64,000 nucleotides of DNA from Episyrphus balteatus (lineage: Eukaryota > Arthropoda > Insecta > Diptera > Syrphidae): positions 36,567,679-36,631,678 of the forward strand of contig NC_079135.1 in NCBI RefSeq assembly GCF_945859705.1, written 5' to 3'. Numbering within the stretch: position 1 is the first letter of the stretch; each line of letters opens with the position of its first letter. The notes below the pieces were generated by a model. It was not told where the DNA came from, did not search any database, and saw nothing but the letters and a program-made list of their open reading frames with translations. A program made the translations under genes and the position numbers. This document shows, piece by piece, positions 1 through 11,161 of this stretch.

Positions 1-2
1 AT

Positions 3-92
3 GTCAGGTTTTTGAGCTATCCTCAAAAAATGTCAGATAAGAACTTTTTTTTTGAGTTTAGACATTTTTTGAGGATATTTCAAAAACCTGAC
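3..92. repeat. Hairpin repeat (MITE-like)
   Basis: The two ends are imperfect inverted copies of about 32 bp. The left begins GTCAGGTTTTTGA and the right ends in its complement TCAAAAACCTGAC. Both arms also share CCTCAAAAAATGTC around a loop of about 26 bp. No target duplication can be checked because the element is at the window edge. Confidence 0.55.
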
Positions 93-199
93 GTGATATG
101 CCAAAATAGACTTCGGATTCGGTTTCAGCGACCCAAAAACTATATGAAAAATCTAGTCGCAATCCCAGGTCAGAACTTTTATATTTTTTTGTGTGGCTG

Positions 200-286
200 C
201 CCTACTAACAATTTTGCTTCTATAATGCTTTAAAGAAGCAACAATTGCATCTGTAAAGCTTTATAGAACCAAAATTGTTTGTCGGG
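200..286. repeat. Short hairpin repeat family, copy 1
   Basis: Contains CTAACAATTTTGCTTCTATA followed by an inverted, diverged counterpart ending in AAAATTGTTTGTCGGG. The same family occurs inverted at 56385-56474 and as a compact perfect palindrome at 7438-7473. It has no coding capacity and probably spread as a MITE. Confidence 0.6.
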
Positions 287-292
287 TGTGTA

Positions 293-2815
293 ATCATTCT
301 GTGACGCGCGTACTATTACACGATGCCTCTTGAGTCAAGGACTCAAATTTGACATTTATCTTTTGAATTAAAATTGGTTGTTGTTGTTGTATTGCACCAA
401 GAAGCAAAAAGAAATGTGAGGGAATGTTGAAAAAAGAAAAAGTGGAAAAAGAAACGTCAAAAAAGAGTCTCGGACTCACGACCCACGACTCTCCGGTCGG
501 ATAATTTTTTCTTTCATCTTTTTTCTCTTTTGCACTCATTATGTTTAAAAAGAGTTGCGCCTCTTGAGGCTTCATGTAATTGCTGACAAATTCTTATGTT
601 CTTTCAAGAGAGAAAAGGACGAAAATAGATTTCATTGGTATCAAAAGTGTTTACAAAAGTTATAGACTTGATTTTAATAGAATTCGATTTTAACAAAAAA
701 ATTCATGGTAATAAAACAAACATCTTACTTTCTAAACTTAGATAACTAAAACAATGAAAGTTAACCATAGTTTACGTGCGATCTTAAAACAACGCACCAA
801 TGTGAACCCACCTTAATGTTTTTTGATTTTCGCTGAATGCTTTCATTCATTCATTCAGTCATGAATGACATTTCATTCCAGTCGATTGGAAATTTTCCAA
901 TAGAATTCCAGTTGTTTTTGTTTTGTTTTTGTTTTTTTTTTTTTATTTTGTATCGAATTTTAATTTGTTTAATTTCGTTATTTCGGTTAATAAAAAGTAA
1001 AAAGAAATGTGATTCTGCACATCTACGCGTCATTCTCTTTGGTTCCGTATATAATTTATGCCCCTTCGGTTTTTGGGGGCCCGGTAATTTGTACCACAAA
1101 AACTATGCTCGCCGTTTAATTATATGATGATGATGATGATGATGTATGTATATCTAAATTTTATTAATACCCTCAGACGGGTCCTCTAATCTCTTTATTA
1201 TTTTCTTCCAAATGATTTACAAAACCACAACTGCCTCTTCATTATATCTTTTATTCGACAAACGAAATTAAAGAATTTTCCAAAAACATCAAATACCACA
1301 TCTGTCAAACAGATTATTTCGCATCTGACTTACAGAATGGCACGATCGCACCCATGATAGGGCATAATTGGTGACATTCCACACGTTAGTTCAAAGTGTC
1401 AATAAATAAATTCCATCAATTCGAAGGGTGTTGTTTGGTTCTTATTTGTGGTGGGTTAAAAATAAAATGACACACGACATAATTAAATATAAATAAAAAA
1501 AAAACTAATTTTGAGAAGAAGAAATTTATAGAAATTCCTCAAGAAAAGTTTAACAAACATTTTCGACAATTTTTAACGATCATTAGTCATTACACTGATT
1601 CATTAAAGATTATTGTTATCGAAATAAAATTAATCGATTATTATATAAATCAAAAATTTAATATGATGGCGTATCGAGTTAAAATAAAATCACGGTAATT
1701 GCACATTCATCGACCATCTCTTTCCTATATGAGGGTTTCAATTAAGCAAGGCCACGCCAAAGTACTTTTATTTTCAAAAAAAAAATTCTCATATCGATGC
1801 ATCAAGATGATGATGTCGATAACGTCAACGCTATTAATCAAAAAGATGTGCGTGACAGCGTGCCGCGTTAAATTGATAATTGGCATCAAGAGAACCATTT
1901 ATATTCCTGATTAAGTCTATGATGACTCCGACAACCAAGACCACGACTCTCATGAGCTTCCAACTAACCCGAACCCGGGTATCAATAGAATTAGATGGCT
2001 TTTTTAATGGCCCCCACCTCGAACATCGACATGAGAAATTATAACGACATCAAAATAATCGGTCAGCTATACGGAGAAAATTTCTATGATATTATTAATT
2101 GAGATTGTGCATCTCTAATAAATATACATGAAATAGAGAAGGTTGGTGTTGGAAGAATAATCGTTATCGTAATTCGAAAAGTTAGATGATTATTATTTTT
2201 TTTGTAATTTAATACACTTTAACAGAGGCGCTTGAACCATTTTTATTGAGATTTAAAATATGTGTGTGGGGGCATTGTATGACCGATAGGCTACTTTTAT
2301 TCAAAAATGAATTGAATACGTGAAGAAAATTTGATTTGATTAACCGAAAACGAAAGAGGAAATTGGACAACAAAGATGCTGGGATTTTTGGTTTATTTTT
2401 ATGATTTGTTATTGTTGTCATGTTGTGTGGTTGTGGCCTTTGAAAGGAAGTGCATTTTATAAATGATTATTATTATTTTGAATAAGCCCAAAATAGCCTC
2501 TGCATTGACAATTAATGAGGTTGGGAGAAGTTTTTGTAATAGAATATAATTTTATTTTATTTTGTCATTAGAGGTATACATGTTAAGGCAGAAAACCCAT
2601 AGAAACCGTAGAAACCGTAGAATTTTCTATCGGTAAAAATGAGCTATCAAAATTTGTATGGGAAAAATATTCTGCAAATCATAGAATTTTATCTCACAAA
2701 TTTGAAGCAGAAACCGTAGAAAAAAAAATCTAATAAACTTTGGGTATGTTCAACCACCTATCGGATAGGCTATCTGGGATACCCGTAATATATAAAATAT
2801 GTTAATATTGAAATA
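293..2815. other. No gene seen
   Basis: AT-rich DNA with poly-pyrimidine tracts, a (GAT)n microsatellite at about 1125-1144 and a short direct repeat of AGAAACCGTAG (near 2602, 2609 and 2706). Short open frames here have no coding features. Confidence 0.6.
1125..1144. repeat. (GAT)n microsatellite
   Basis: About six consecutive GAT units, followed by a short TGTA-type run. Confidence 0.8.
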
Positions 2816-4550
2816 GTCCGGTCAAATTAGACTAAAATAAGGTGGTGAGGTTACATTAATTCCGAAATTAATTCTGAAATTTGGTAGGATTGTTGGAAAC
2901 ACCATCATAAATTAAATCTAAAAAGTCCTTATCGATCCGAGACCTGGAAAAAAATTTACTTGGGGTCAAAGGTCACAAAAACTTTCTTAAAAATATTCTC
3001 GTCTAAGGGGAATATTTTTAAGAAAGTTGGCCACCTAGGTTTCTATAGATTTATTTTATACTACAGGTGTTTAAAATTTTTTTTACAACCAATCAAGAAT
3101 TTATTACAGTTTTAGTTTGTGTCAAAACTTTTTTTTCTGCGGAGAACCGTTTCTCCACAATTTTGCATCAAACACAATTTTCTTCGTTTTTTAAGTTGTT
3201 TTTTACACTTTCATATCATTTAAGTCAAAAAAACACGTTAATGAGTATTAATTTTTTGTGCTTTTTATTTAAGCCCAGTTTATTTTCATAAAAAAAATAA
3301 GTTTTATTTCATAAAAAAGGCTACTGAAAGTAATTAAAAAAAAATAAACAAACTGAGTGAATTAAAAAAAAAATAATTTTTAAATAAAAAATTAATTTAA
3401 ATGAATTAAAACTTTTTCTGAGCTTTATTTATTTGTTCTTTTCTTAACCACAATAGCTCAGAAAAAGTTTTTAATTTTTATTTTCCCCATATTCTTAACC
3501 ATCGAAGAACGAAATTCCAGCTAAAAAAATAATAAAATTTCAAGAACTTTTCAGTTGGGAGTTTTTTTTTCAGAATAGGCGTGATTATGACGATTACAAC
3601 TCAACTTCAACTTTTTGAATCGTTATACCTAAGAAACGGTGGGTCTTAGGAAAAAAAGTGGGTTGGTGATGAATGACCAAAACCCATAATCCCAAAGAGA
3701 AAATCTCAAAAGCCAAAATTCCCAAGACAAACCTGGGTATAGACAAAATCTCCAGGAAAAAATCACAAACAAAAAAAATCTCCTAGCGAAAATCCCAAAA
3801 TTTCAGATGCGCTTGATACACAACTTACGCATCTTCATTTTGGAAAGACCTATGTATTTTTAATGATATTTAATTGTAAGCTGTGATAACTTGCCTCAAA
3901 AGATTATGCTTAGTTCAACTCGCTGTACCCTTCCAGTATATTAGAATCATTGTTAAGGCACACGAATGGTAGGTCAAACAACGAAGGTTCAAGTCACGGT
4001 TGTGTACATAATTTATTTTTTCTGTTCCGTTTTAAAAGAAGAACCTTTATGATTTTAAAATTGTCGTCTTTAGTTCTGATTTTACTTTGACTTACCGTGT
4101 TTTTTTATCATTCTATTACGTTTTTGTTTTTGCTAGTTGGAGATTTTTGGGGATTTGGAGAAAATGGGAGAAAAAATTATTTATTTGAGATTTTGTCCAT
4201 TTGATGCCTTTCCCCATGGAGATTTTGTCCATGGGGTCAAAAATTTTCTGGAGATTTTATCCGATTGAGATTTTTTTTTTGGAGATAGTGTAGGTTTCCC
4301 AAAAAAAGTGTCATGACACTTTTTATATATAATAATCTGGTCTACAATTCTTGCATGGAAAATTTGTTGATAAGACTTACCATTTCGGTGAAAATCGTTT
4401 TTGTGTCCTTTGACCCCAAGTAAATTTTTTTCCAGGTCTCGGATCGATGAGGACTTTTTAGATTTAATTTATGATGGTGTTTCCAACAATCCTACCAAAT
4501 TTCAGCTTGCTGGGAATTAATGTAACCTCGGATGTCTAAATTGACCAGAC
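2816..4550. mobile_element. Foldback element C, collapsed relative of copies A and B
   Basis: Terminal inverted repeats start GTCCGGTCAAATTAGAC on the left and, read inward on the other strand, GTCTGGTCAATTTAGAC on the right, each flanked by TA (814-815 in the 2-kb block; 4551-4552). The loop (about 2999-3009) lies between CTTTCTTAAAAATATTC and its complement, as in A and B. The right arm has most of the family sequence. The left arm is only about 183 bp because the region between the GGTCACAAAAACT segment and the loop-proximal stem is deleted. The right arm is interrupted by a 640-bp insertion. It shares the 22-bp palindrome centred on TCATGA with A and B. Confidence 0.8.
3661..4300. mobile_element. 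Insertion inside foldback element C with 10-bp target duplication
   Basis: Intact relatives have one AAAAAAAGTG here. In element C it is present on both sides of the insert (3651-3660 and 4301-4310), so 640 bp was inserted with a 10-bp duplication. The insert has inverted runs of short 'AAATCTCC/CCCAAA' motifs near both ends and a B-box-like GGTTCAAGTC near 3988 in the middle. No protein is encoded. The superfamily is not recognised. Confidence 0.65.
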
Positions 4551-5560
4551 TAAAAAGAGAATATCATTTTATTTGAGCAAATTACATTTTTTTTATTGTT
4601 GCATAGTATATTTGCAAAATTAGCTTGACTTAATTTTTTTAATCAAACAAATTTTATAAGTTCGATTTGACGTTTAACAAACTGCTGTTTGTTTCCCTTG
4701 TTTGCGCAATTATTTTCTGCTGGGGTGTTCATTTAAACCTTTTGCGGAATTTTCTATATTTTTCTGCAAAGTAGAAAATTATCTCGTTACGTGAATACCC
4801 TTAATGTCTTAAAACTCAGGGAAAATGACAGAGCATCATATTTTTAAATTAAAATAAAAATATAATTCAAATTTAAAATTGAATAATTCAATTTGTCAAT
4901 CACACACTGAACGATGCATTAATATAATACTAATATTACAATATCTTACATTCTTAATGCAATATAACCGCATACCTCAACCAGTGGCGTAGATAGGGGG
5001 GGGGGATCAGGGGGATATATCCCCCCCCATTGGGATCGATATAAACAGTCATGAATAAATAAGTTGAAGAAGCGCACTTTGAAAAAAAAACGCTATGGAT
5101 TTCGAGTTCTTGATTAGCTTAAAGGTTATAAATATGGTTTACCAACTTTCGTTGCCATTAAGTCGGTGTTTCAAAGAGTGAATTTAGACTTGGTCCAAGC
5201 AATGGAGCTCGCTAAAGATTTAAGGGATCAACTAAAAATTAAACGGGCAGACTCATTTTCGAAAGTTTTTTGTATATGGGAAAAATTAGCTGAAATCCTT
5301 GACATAGGCGTTAAACATAAGAGAATAGTGAAGCGACAAAAGAATCGTTCGAACCCTTCGGTTCAAAGTACAGTAAAGAATATTTTCGTGTTACTGTTTT
5401 CAATCTTTTTCTCGATTTCTATGTAATGGGCCTTGGAGAAAAATGTACAAACCATGAAAACACACTAGAAGGGTTTCCGGTTCTTTCTAAGGATTCTTCG
5501 TCTGAAATAGACAAAGCAGCTAAAAAATTTAATGAAACTGTTGAGTTTTACCAAAAACTA

Positions 5561-5948
5561 GACCACATAAAATTGAACAAAAACAATAAGATTTCCTTAT
5601 AGTTTTCATCCAAGAAGGAAATATTATTTAAACAATCGGGATTTCCTAACTGTTTTACCGACTTCCAAAAAGGAGGAGTTATTCAATTCGTCTGTACTTT
5701 TTTTTTGTGTTTGTCACCTCATAACTTTAGACCGAGTGAACCAGTTTTGATAATTCTTTTTGTAGGTATTGAAAAGCTGGTGCCTGTTCAGTACTATTAG
5801 AAAAACCATAAAACCCAGTTTTGATCCATGGAAGTCGGTTTTGTTTTTTTAATAAAAAAAATACGATCATATACGGGATCACCTATTCCAACTTACTATA
5901 GAAATATTGGTCACAATTTTTGTTCTAGTGCCAAGTTGGAAAAAATAT
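5561..5948. mobile_element. Insertion in the hAT element, homologous to the 44.4-kb inverted-repeat element
   Basis: The segment starting GACCACATAAAATTGAAC and its 100 bp follow the same order as 44451-44560, and the segment TTTTTGTTCTAGTGCCAAGT matches 44667-44690. Between them, where the 44-kb copy has a tRNA-like sequence, this copy carries a different insert (5655-5842). It interrupts the transposase remnant after residues YQKLDHIK. The outer ends seen in the 44-kb copy are not evident here, so it is probably a truncated copy. Confidence 0.6.
5655..5842. mobile_element. Small element with ACCGACTTC / GAAGTCGGT ends
   Basis: Begins ACCGACTTCCAAAAAGGAGG and ends GGAAGTCGGTTTT in inverted orientation. 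This end pair and the internal 'CACCTCATAACTTT...GAACCAGTTTTGAT' text resemble a repeat I recall as widespread in insects, especially moths. Identification is from memory and unverified. It is nested inside a nested insertion. Confidence 0.6.
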
Positions 5949-6439
5949 GAAATTTTTACAAAAAATTTTGAAAGAAAAATACTTCCTCTATGAACTCATT
6001 GAAAGCGCTCGAAAGCTGCACCGAAAAAAGTTGTTATGGTATTTATATTTTATTAAAGATATTAGCTACACTGCTGGTTTCTACGTCAACTACCGAAAGA
6101 ACTTTCTCCAATTTAAAGAGAATAAAAACAATACAAAGAAGCATTATTAAAACATAAACAAAAATTTGCGAACTAGATCTATCCCCCCCCTTAGCAAAAA
6201 GCTATCTACGCCACTGACCTCAACAAATTTGAATGCCAAATTAAATAAAATACAATACAAAATACGAGAAAAAAAATAATAAAAAAAATATAAAGTTAAA
6301 AAATTAAATTTTATAGGTACATATATTTTTTTCAAAAACTTACAATTTTTTTTTACATTTCACACTTAAATCAAAATTATAAGAAATACTTTTCTGTTAA
6401 TTTTGAATAAAATTGGCTTATGCTTTGACGAAATATACG

Positions 6440-6893
6440 AACCTTAAAAATATGTCGATTTTGCAAAAAAACGGCATGCCATATTTTCGTTTTCCGCATT
6501 TTTCTAGAAAAACTAAAAACGCAGTTTTGGTAGAATCACAAAGATAATTACGTACACCAAATTTAATTAAAATCGTTAGAGCCGTTTTCGAGAAAATTGC
6601 AATACCTCGAAAACGTTATATGGGAGATATGTGTTAAAATGGAGATATTAAGAAAATAAAACGGGTCTAAGGAATTATGTAAAAATCATCTGTACACTGT
6701 ACCAAGTTTCAAGCAAATCCATCCATCCGTTTAGGCCCTAGCTCGATGAACAGATGGACGCACAGACCGACGGACGGCATGATGAAAACCACTTTTTTGA
6801 TCTTCTCCATCATCGTAATGTTGGTTTTGATTAAAACCTCAAATTTTTTTTTTTCTACACGAAACCAATACTTGCCCTATAGAACAAGTAAAA
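6440..6893. repeat. Dispersed repeat family M, copy 1
   Basis: Shares with 25640-26452 an ordered set of landmarks: AAAATCGTTAGAGCCGTTTT, TAGGCCCTAGCTCGATG followed by a CAGA/GACGGACGG run, CTTCTCCATCATCGTAATGT, and the end CTTGCCCTATAG...CAAGTAAAAA. The copies are diverged. No open reading frame supports a protein. Confidence 0.65.
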
Positions 6894-7437
6894 ATGGAAT
6901 TAATGGATAAGTAAGTACTCAGTTCTCAATAAAACACTCCTAAATGTATATTTTTAGTCTCTTGTAGGTATTTAAAAAACAGCAGCTGGTGAAATTTTCA
7001 ATAAAAATACATTTTTTTTAGAAATGCATTATGGTTTTTAATAGGTGTTTTTTAATGACAAATTCGTTACCCAATTTCTTAAAGTAATTCTTTTACTTTT
7101 TCCAATGAATAAAACCTCGATTTGAATGATTTATAAAACACTTTGGTTTCTTTAATTTCGTTACTATTAGCAAAGTCTTGTGTTAAACCAATGTTTTTGG
7201 TAGCTTGAGTTTGGTCAAGTTATCAAATTTATGATCAAATTATTTTCTTCTATTTTTCATAACTGAGTTGGTTAAGACTCTTTGACCACTTTACATTTCA
7301 TAAATCTAAGAGCTGTAAGGCGAATGTTTGCAACCTGAATAAGATTGTTTAGTACCTACAATGTACAATTTTGATGAAGGTAGGTACAAGACAACTCCGA
7401 CTTACGATTTTGCGTCTATTAAACTTTAAAAAAAACT

Positions 7438-7473
7438 AATTTTGCTTCTATAAAGCTTTATAGAAGCAAAATT
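7438..7473. repeat. Perfect 36-bp palindrome, hairpin family copy 3
   Basis: AATTTTGCTTCTATAAAG is followed directly by its exact reverse complement, with no loop. It is the core of the family seen at 200-286 and 56385-56474. Confidence 0.75.
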
Positions 7474-7479
7474 GTTAGA

Positions 7480-10389
7480 TTGAACCTTGTTATATGTACC
7501 TGGAATCAAATCTTATAGGACTACGTTTTACATTTATGTCTCGTACCTCCTATATACCTATTCTATTCAATAAGATAGACAGTAAATATTACCAATTTGT
7601 ATATGAAACATATAGACGGGCCCCACCCTTTTAACTTTTTATTCGTAAAAAAACTACAAGAACCCCCTTAATTGAAAATCACACAGTACTATAAAGATAA
7701 ACTGCGATTTTTTTCTCTCTCGAACTCGAACCTACCTCAAGTCGAAAGTCCTTGTGTAACTCTGAAGTACCCAGCTATAAACCAGCCAACCTACCTACCT
7801 AGTCCCGATGGAAAAAGGAGGCAACTTTTATAACAGCATCCATTCAATTGAACGTGCACAATCGTGTGCAATCGTTTGCAAGTACAAAATCCTGACAAGA
7901 ATATCAACAAAAAATATCTTTTAAATTTGCATATTCCACCAATCTTTTAGGCTTCTTCCAAAAAGAACCAAAAAACAAAAACAACTGAGACACACCAAAT
8001 ACAAAAAAAAGAAGGAATACCCTTCAAGCAAGAAAACGGAGTTCAGAAAAGACACTCCGACCTCCGACCGCGAAAGACGGGGTTGCACCCACACACTTGC
8101 AACTTTTTGTATATGAACACAAAGTCGAAGGAGAAATCGTGGTTGAAAAACCAATACATATAAAATCGGCTCCGCGGTGATTCTAATTTCCATACTAATT
8201 GGAGCCGCCTTCGGACCAGCTTCTGCCTCGAAGTCGGACTCAGCTCCGCCTGAGGCGGAGCGCATTCGGACCGAGGTCGGACCTGTTTGCTTGAAGGGAT
8301 AAGTTCACTAACCTCCAGGATAACAAACAAAATTCAGACAAAAAAATAAACTAAAGGGAAGCATTTTGTGTGCAAAATTCTTGTTTTTTTTTTTTGTTGC
8401 ACTTTAAGTAGCCAAAAGAATCATCGTCATCATTATTGTTGTTGTCAAGGCTCAATGCTTGCATAAGGATTGAGGATTTTCTTTTGGCAAACCGATGCGA
8501 TGTATCTATTCCAACATAACATTCCGTTCATTACCGTCGTCGCCCACTGTCCCACCTCCCACCCACCCCCTCCAGACTAAATTGGAAAAGAAAATAACAC
8601 ACAAAATGTTAAGGACTCTCACTAGGCACTTGTTATGAGGGCATATCCTGCTACAACAGTGCAAACCTAGTCTCTGTAAGATCATACAAAAGAAAGGCTT
8701 GCTTCTAGGCATCACTATATTAGTTCTATTTATACTGCCGCCGCCGCCAACGCCATCGCTACATTCATAAAATTGAAGTCATGTCAGCCTTTTCAAAATG
8801 ACTTTCAACCTCGATGCAAAAAAGGAGGAAAGGCGTGGAAAAATTGACTTGTTTAAAAAAAAGTTAAAAAAAAAAAATAAAAGAAACGTCGAGATTTAAC
8901 CCCTAAAATGATGCAATCGTTGTTTTGATAAAAAAAAATCTTTTATTTTTTTGTTTTATTTAAAAAAAAAGTTCAAAATGTTGAGAACATAACCGTGACA
9001 ATGAATTTCCACTACAACATGGTGGGAAAAGAAAACATTTTCCGTTTTTTTTTTGTCTTCTTGTTTTCGTCATTCATATTTGACGTACTAACGAGTGTTT
9101 ACTTTGCCATGAAAAAAAAGATGAAAGGGGGCGCTTGCACTAACAACCCCTTTTTTCCATTATATTTAAAAAGAAAAGTCTTTTTGAGCGAACATATAGG
9201 TTGGTTGGTGTATATTTTCTGCTGATGAATAAATTTTACTGTGTGCCGTGTAAAGTTTACGGATATTTTATTTATTTTTTTTTTTTTGCCTGCATGCATT
9301 TGGCTTCACAGGATTAAGGTAGTAAGTATTCGTACATATCGCCTCTTTCATTGGAAGGAAAGCATTAACAAACCTGCTGTAGTCTTAAATAGTAGGATTT
9401 GGCTTAGAATGTGACTGGGATGTGTTGCCATTTGCTTGTTTTAAGATAGTTTGTATACCATACATTTGAAATTATAATCCTGGTTGGGTGTTGGGTCGAT
9501 AGATACATTATTTCTTTTTAAATATTAATTTGTCTTGTCAAAGAATTGAGGACTTGGAATCACTGAAATGTCTTTTGACATCATCTTAAAAAATGCCAAA
9601 GAGTTACAATATTTAAAAATAGTTTAAGAGACCAATTAAAAATCTGTTTATTTTTGAAAACTGGTGATACGAAAAAAATGATGAATTTATGGATTTTTCA
9701 ACAAACAAAACCCAAACTTTAAAAATTCTCTACACACACAGTGTCGATTTTGCAACCCTTTTGTAATCATGTAGGACGTAAAGGACAGAGTTGTTCAGTG
9801 GAATGAAATCTCATAGGGTGACAAAAACATCCAAAAATCGTCACTGACTACGCAGATCACTCTCAATTTTTAGTCGAGCTTAAATTTAACTGAGAGTTTT
9901 AGCCGAAAGGTACGCAGTTTTAACTAAAAAGTCAAATATTCATTTCCGACTGTACTTTACTATCATGCAATTCAAATCAAAACGTAAAGTTTTTATAGGG
10001 GTCTTTAGTTTCCGATAGCTTTGTTATAAAATGTTTAATTTTTGGTTATAACGCTATATTTATCTTATAGAAGCGGTTTTTTGCTTTTTTTTTTAGTAAC
10101 TCAGTACTTAACGCAGTAAAATTTTGCGCGAGAAACAAAAACAAATTATTGCTAAGGATAAATATTTATTTGCTGATTTACAGAGAACCTTTAAACAATA
10201 AAGCCTAGTATGCAGCTGAAGCGAAACGAAACATTTTTTAAGTTTCCAAACTCGACAACATAAATGATAATAAAAAAATATAATCGAGTAATCTGTCAGA
10301 AGCAAAACAAAAGAATTCAAAATTAATATTTAATCAAGAAAAACATCAAAAAATAAGTTTTTCAAAAAGAAATATACATATGTTTACAT
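7480..10389. other. No gene seen; GC-rich patch inside
   Basis: Mostly AT-rich. A local GC-rich patch at about 8165-8290 has repeated TCGGAC/CCGAAG motifs and the hairpin CTCCGCCTGAGGCGGAG (near 8243-8259). Overlapping minus-strand frames there (about 7921-8330) are kept open by base composition and show no domain. Confidence 0.5.
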
Positions 10390-10391
10390 TA

Positions 10392-11159
10392 GGGTGGGTC
10401 AAAAAAATTGAAATTTTTTTTTTTTGATTTGGTACTCCGAAAAATCGATTGCTAGACACCTCTAGAATATACACACCAAATATGAGCACTTAATATTAAT
10501 GGGAAGGCCCTCCGCTTCGCAATTTTCCATTTTTACATCAAGCTTCTACTAAAAAAAAAATCATTTTTTTTTTAAATCGATTTTTTTAGCAAATTTCTTT
10601 ACAAATTCTTGTAGGAAATTGAGCGCTCTACAAAAAGACCTTGTTAACCGTTTAATAGATATTTGAGGTCCAAAAATCCAGAAAATCTTTAAAAATTCGT
10701 TTTTGTTCTTAATTTTGTAACAAATTGAAAAATTATAATAATCAAACGCGCAAGACATATTCTTGATAGGAAATAGATTGTTCCACAAAAAATGTCTTGC
10801 TAACTTTTTTTTATTAATCTAACCATTCTAAAGATATACGAGCTCAAAGTTAAAAAAAATTATATAAACATTTTTTACTTTTCAAAATTTTCTAATTCAC
10901 TGAAAATTCATTATTTTCAAATTAGCCAGATATATTCTTGTAGAGGCTTAAACGTTCTATAAAAAATTCCTTGGAATCAAATTGATTGCTTTAACCGTTT
11001 AGAAGATAATCGTATCCAAATCGCAATGCATACGAGTCATAAGAAAACTACTGAAATCAGTGGGCATTGGTTTGGATACGAATATCTACTAAACGGTTAA
11101 AGCAATCAATTTAATTGCAAGTATTTTTTTTATAGAATTTCGATTTTTTTGACCCACCC
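10392..11159. mobile_element. TA-flanked inverted-repeat element (768 bp)
   Basis: Ends GGGTGGGTCAAAAAAAT and its complement, flanked by TA on both sides (10390-10391 and 11160-11161), as in Tc1/mariner-type insertions. An internal inverted pair around TTGATTGCTTTAACCGTTTA (about 10980-11000) and its complement (about 11093-11112) forms a second hairpin. No transposase is encoded, so it is non-autonomous. Confidence 0.75.
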
Positions 11160-11161
11160 TA

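Larger units (their letters stand above)
5091..6150 (+). pseudogene. hAT transposase remnant (ZMYM1-like type)
   Basis: Fragments in order: FEFLISLKVINMVYQLSLPL (about 5102-5160); a frameshift, then VNLDLVQAMELAKDLRDQLK onward (5178-5375); a second frameshift, then YFRVTVFNLFLDFYVMGLGE and following residues to about 5575; then, after about 390 bp of inserted DNA and a gap, the C-terminal dimerisation segment STTERTFSNLKRIKTIQRSI, ending in TAA near 6149. The last matches the 'ERSFS.L.RIK' motif of hAT dimerisation domains. The N-terminal zinc finger and most of the catalytic core are missing. This is a dead, deleted copy. Confidence 0.8.
4982..6216 (+). mobile_element. hAT-superfamily element, inactive, with nested insertions
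   Basis: Terminal inverted repeats CAGTGGCGTAGATAG / CTATCTACGCCACTG are flanked by an exact 8-bp target duplication ACCTCAAC (4974-4981 and 6217-6224). Both are hallmarks of hAT elements. The interior carries fragments of a transposase on the plus strand, interrupted by another inverted-repeat element that itself holds a third element. Runs of G at the left and C at the right adjoin the termini. Confidence 0.92.

Noticed and set aside
3960..4000. tRNA-derived SINE start (GGTTCAAGTC)
   Set aside because: A SINE promoter should lie at one end, but this site is in the middle of the 640-bp insertion and no cloverleaf forms.
7921..8330. Two overlapping minus-strand frames of 95-114 codons
   Set aside because: Open only because of the local GC-rich patch. 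Neither has a recognisable feature.
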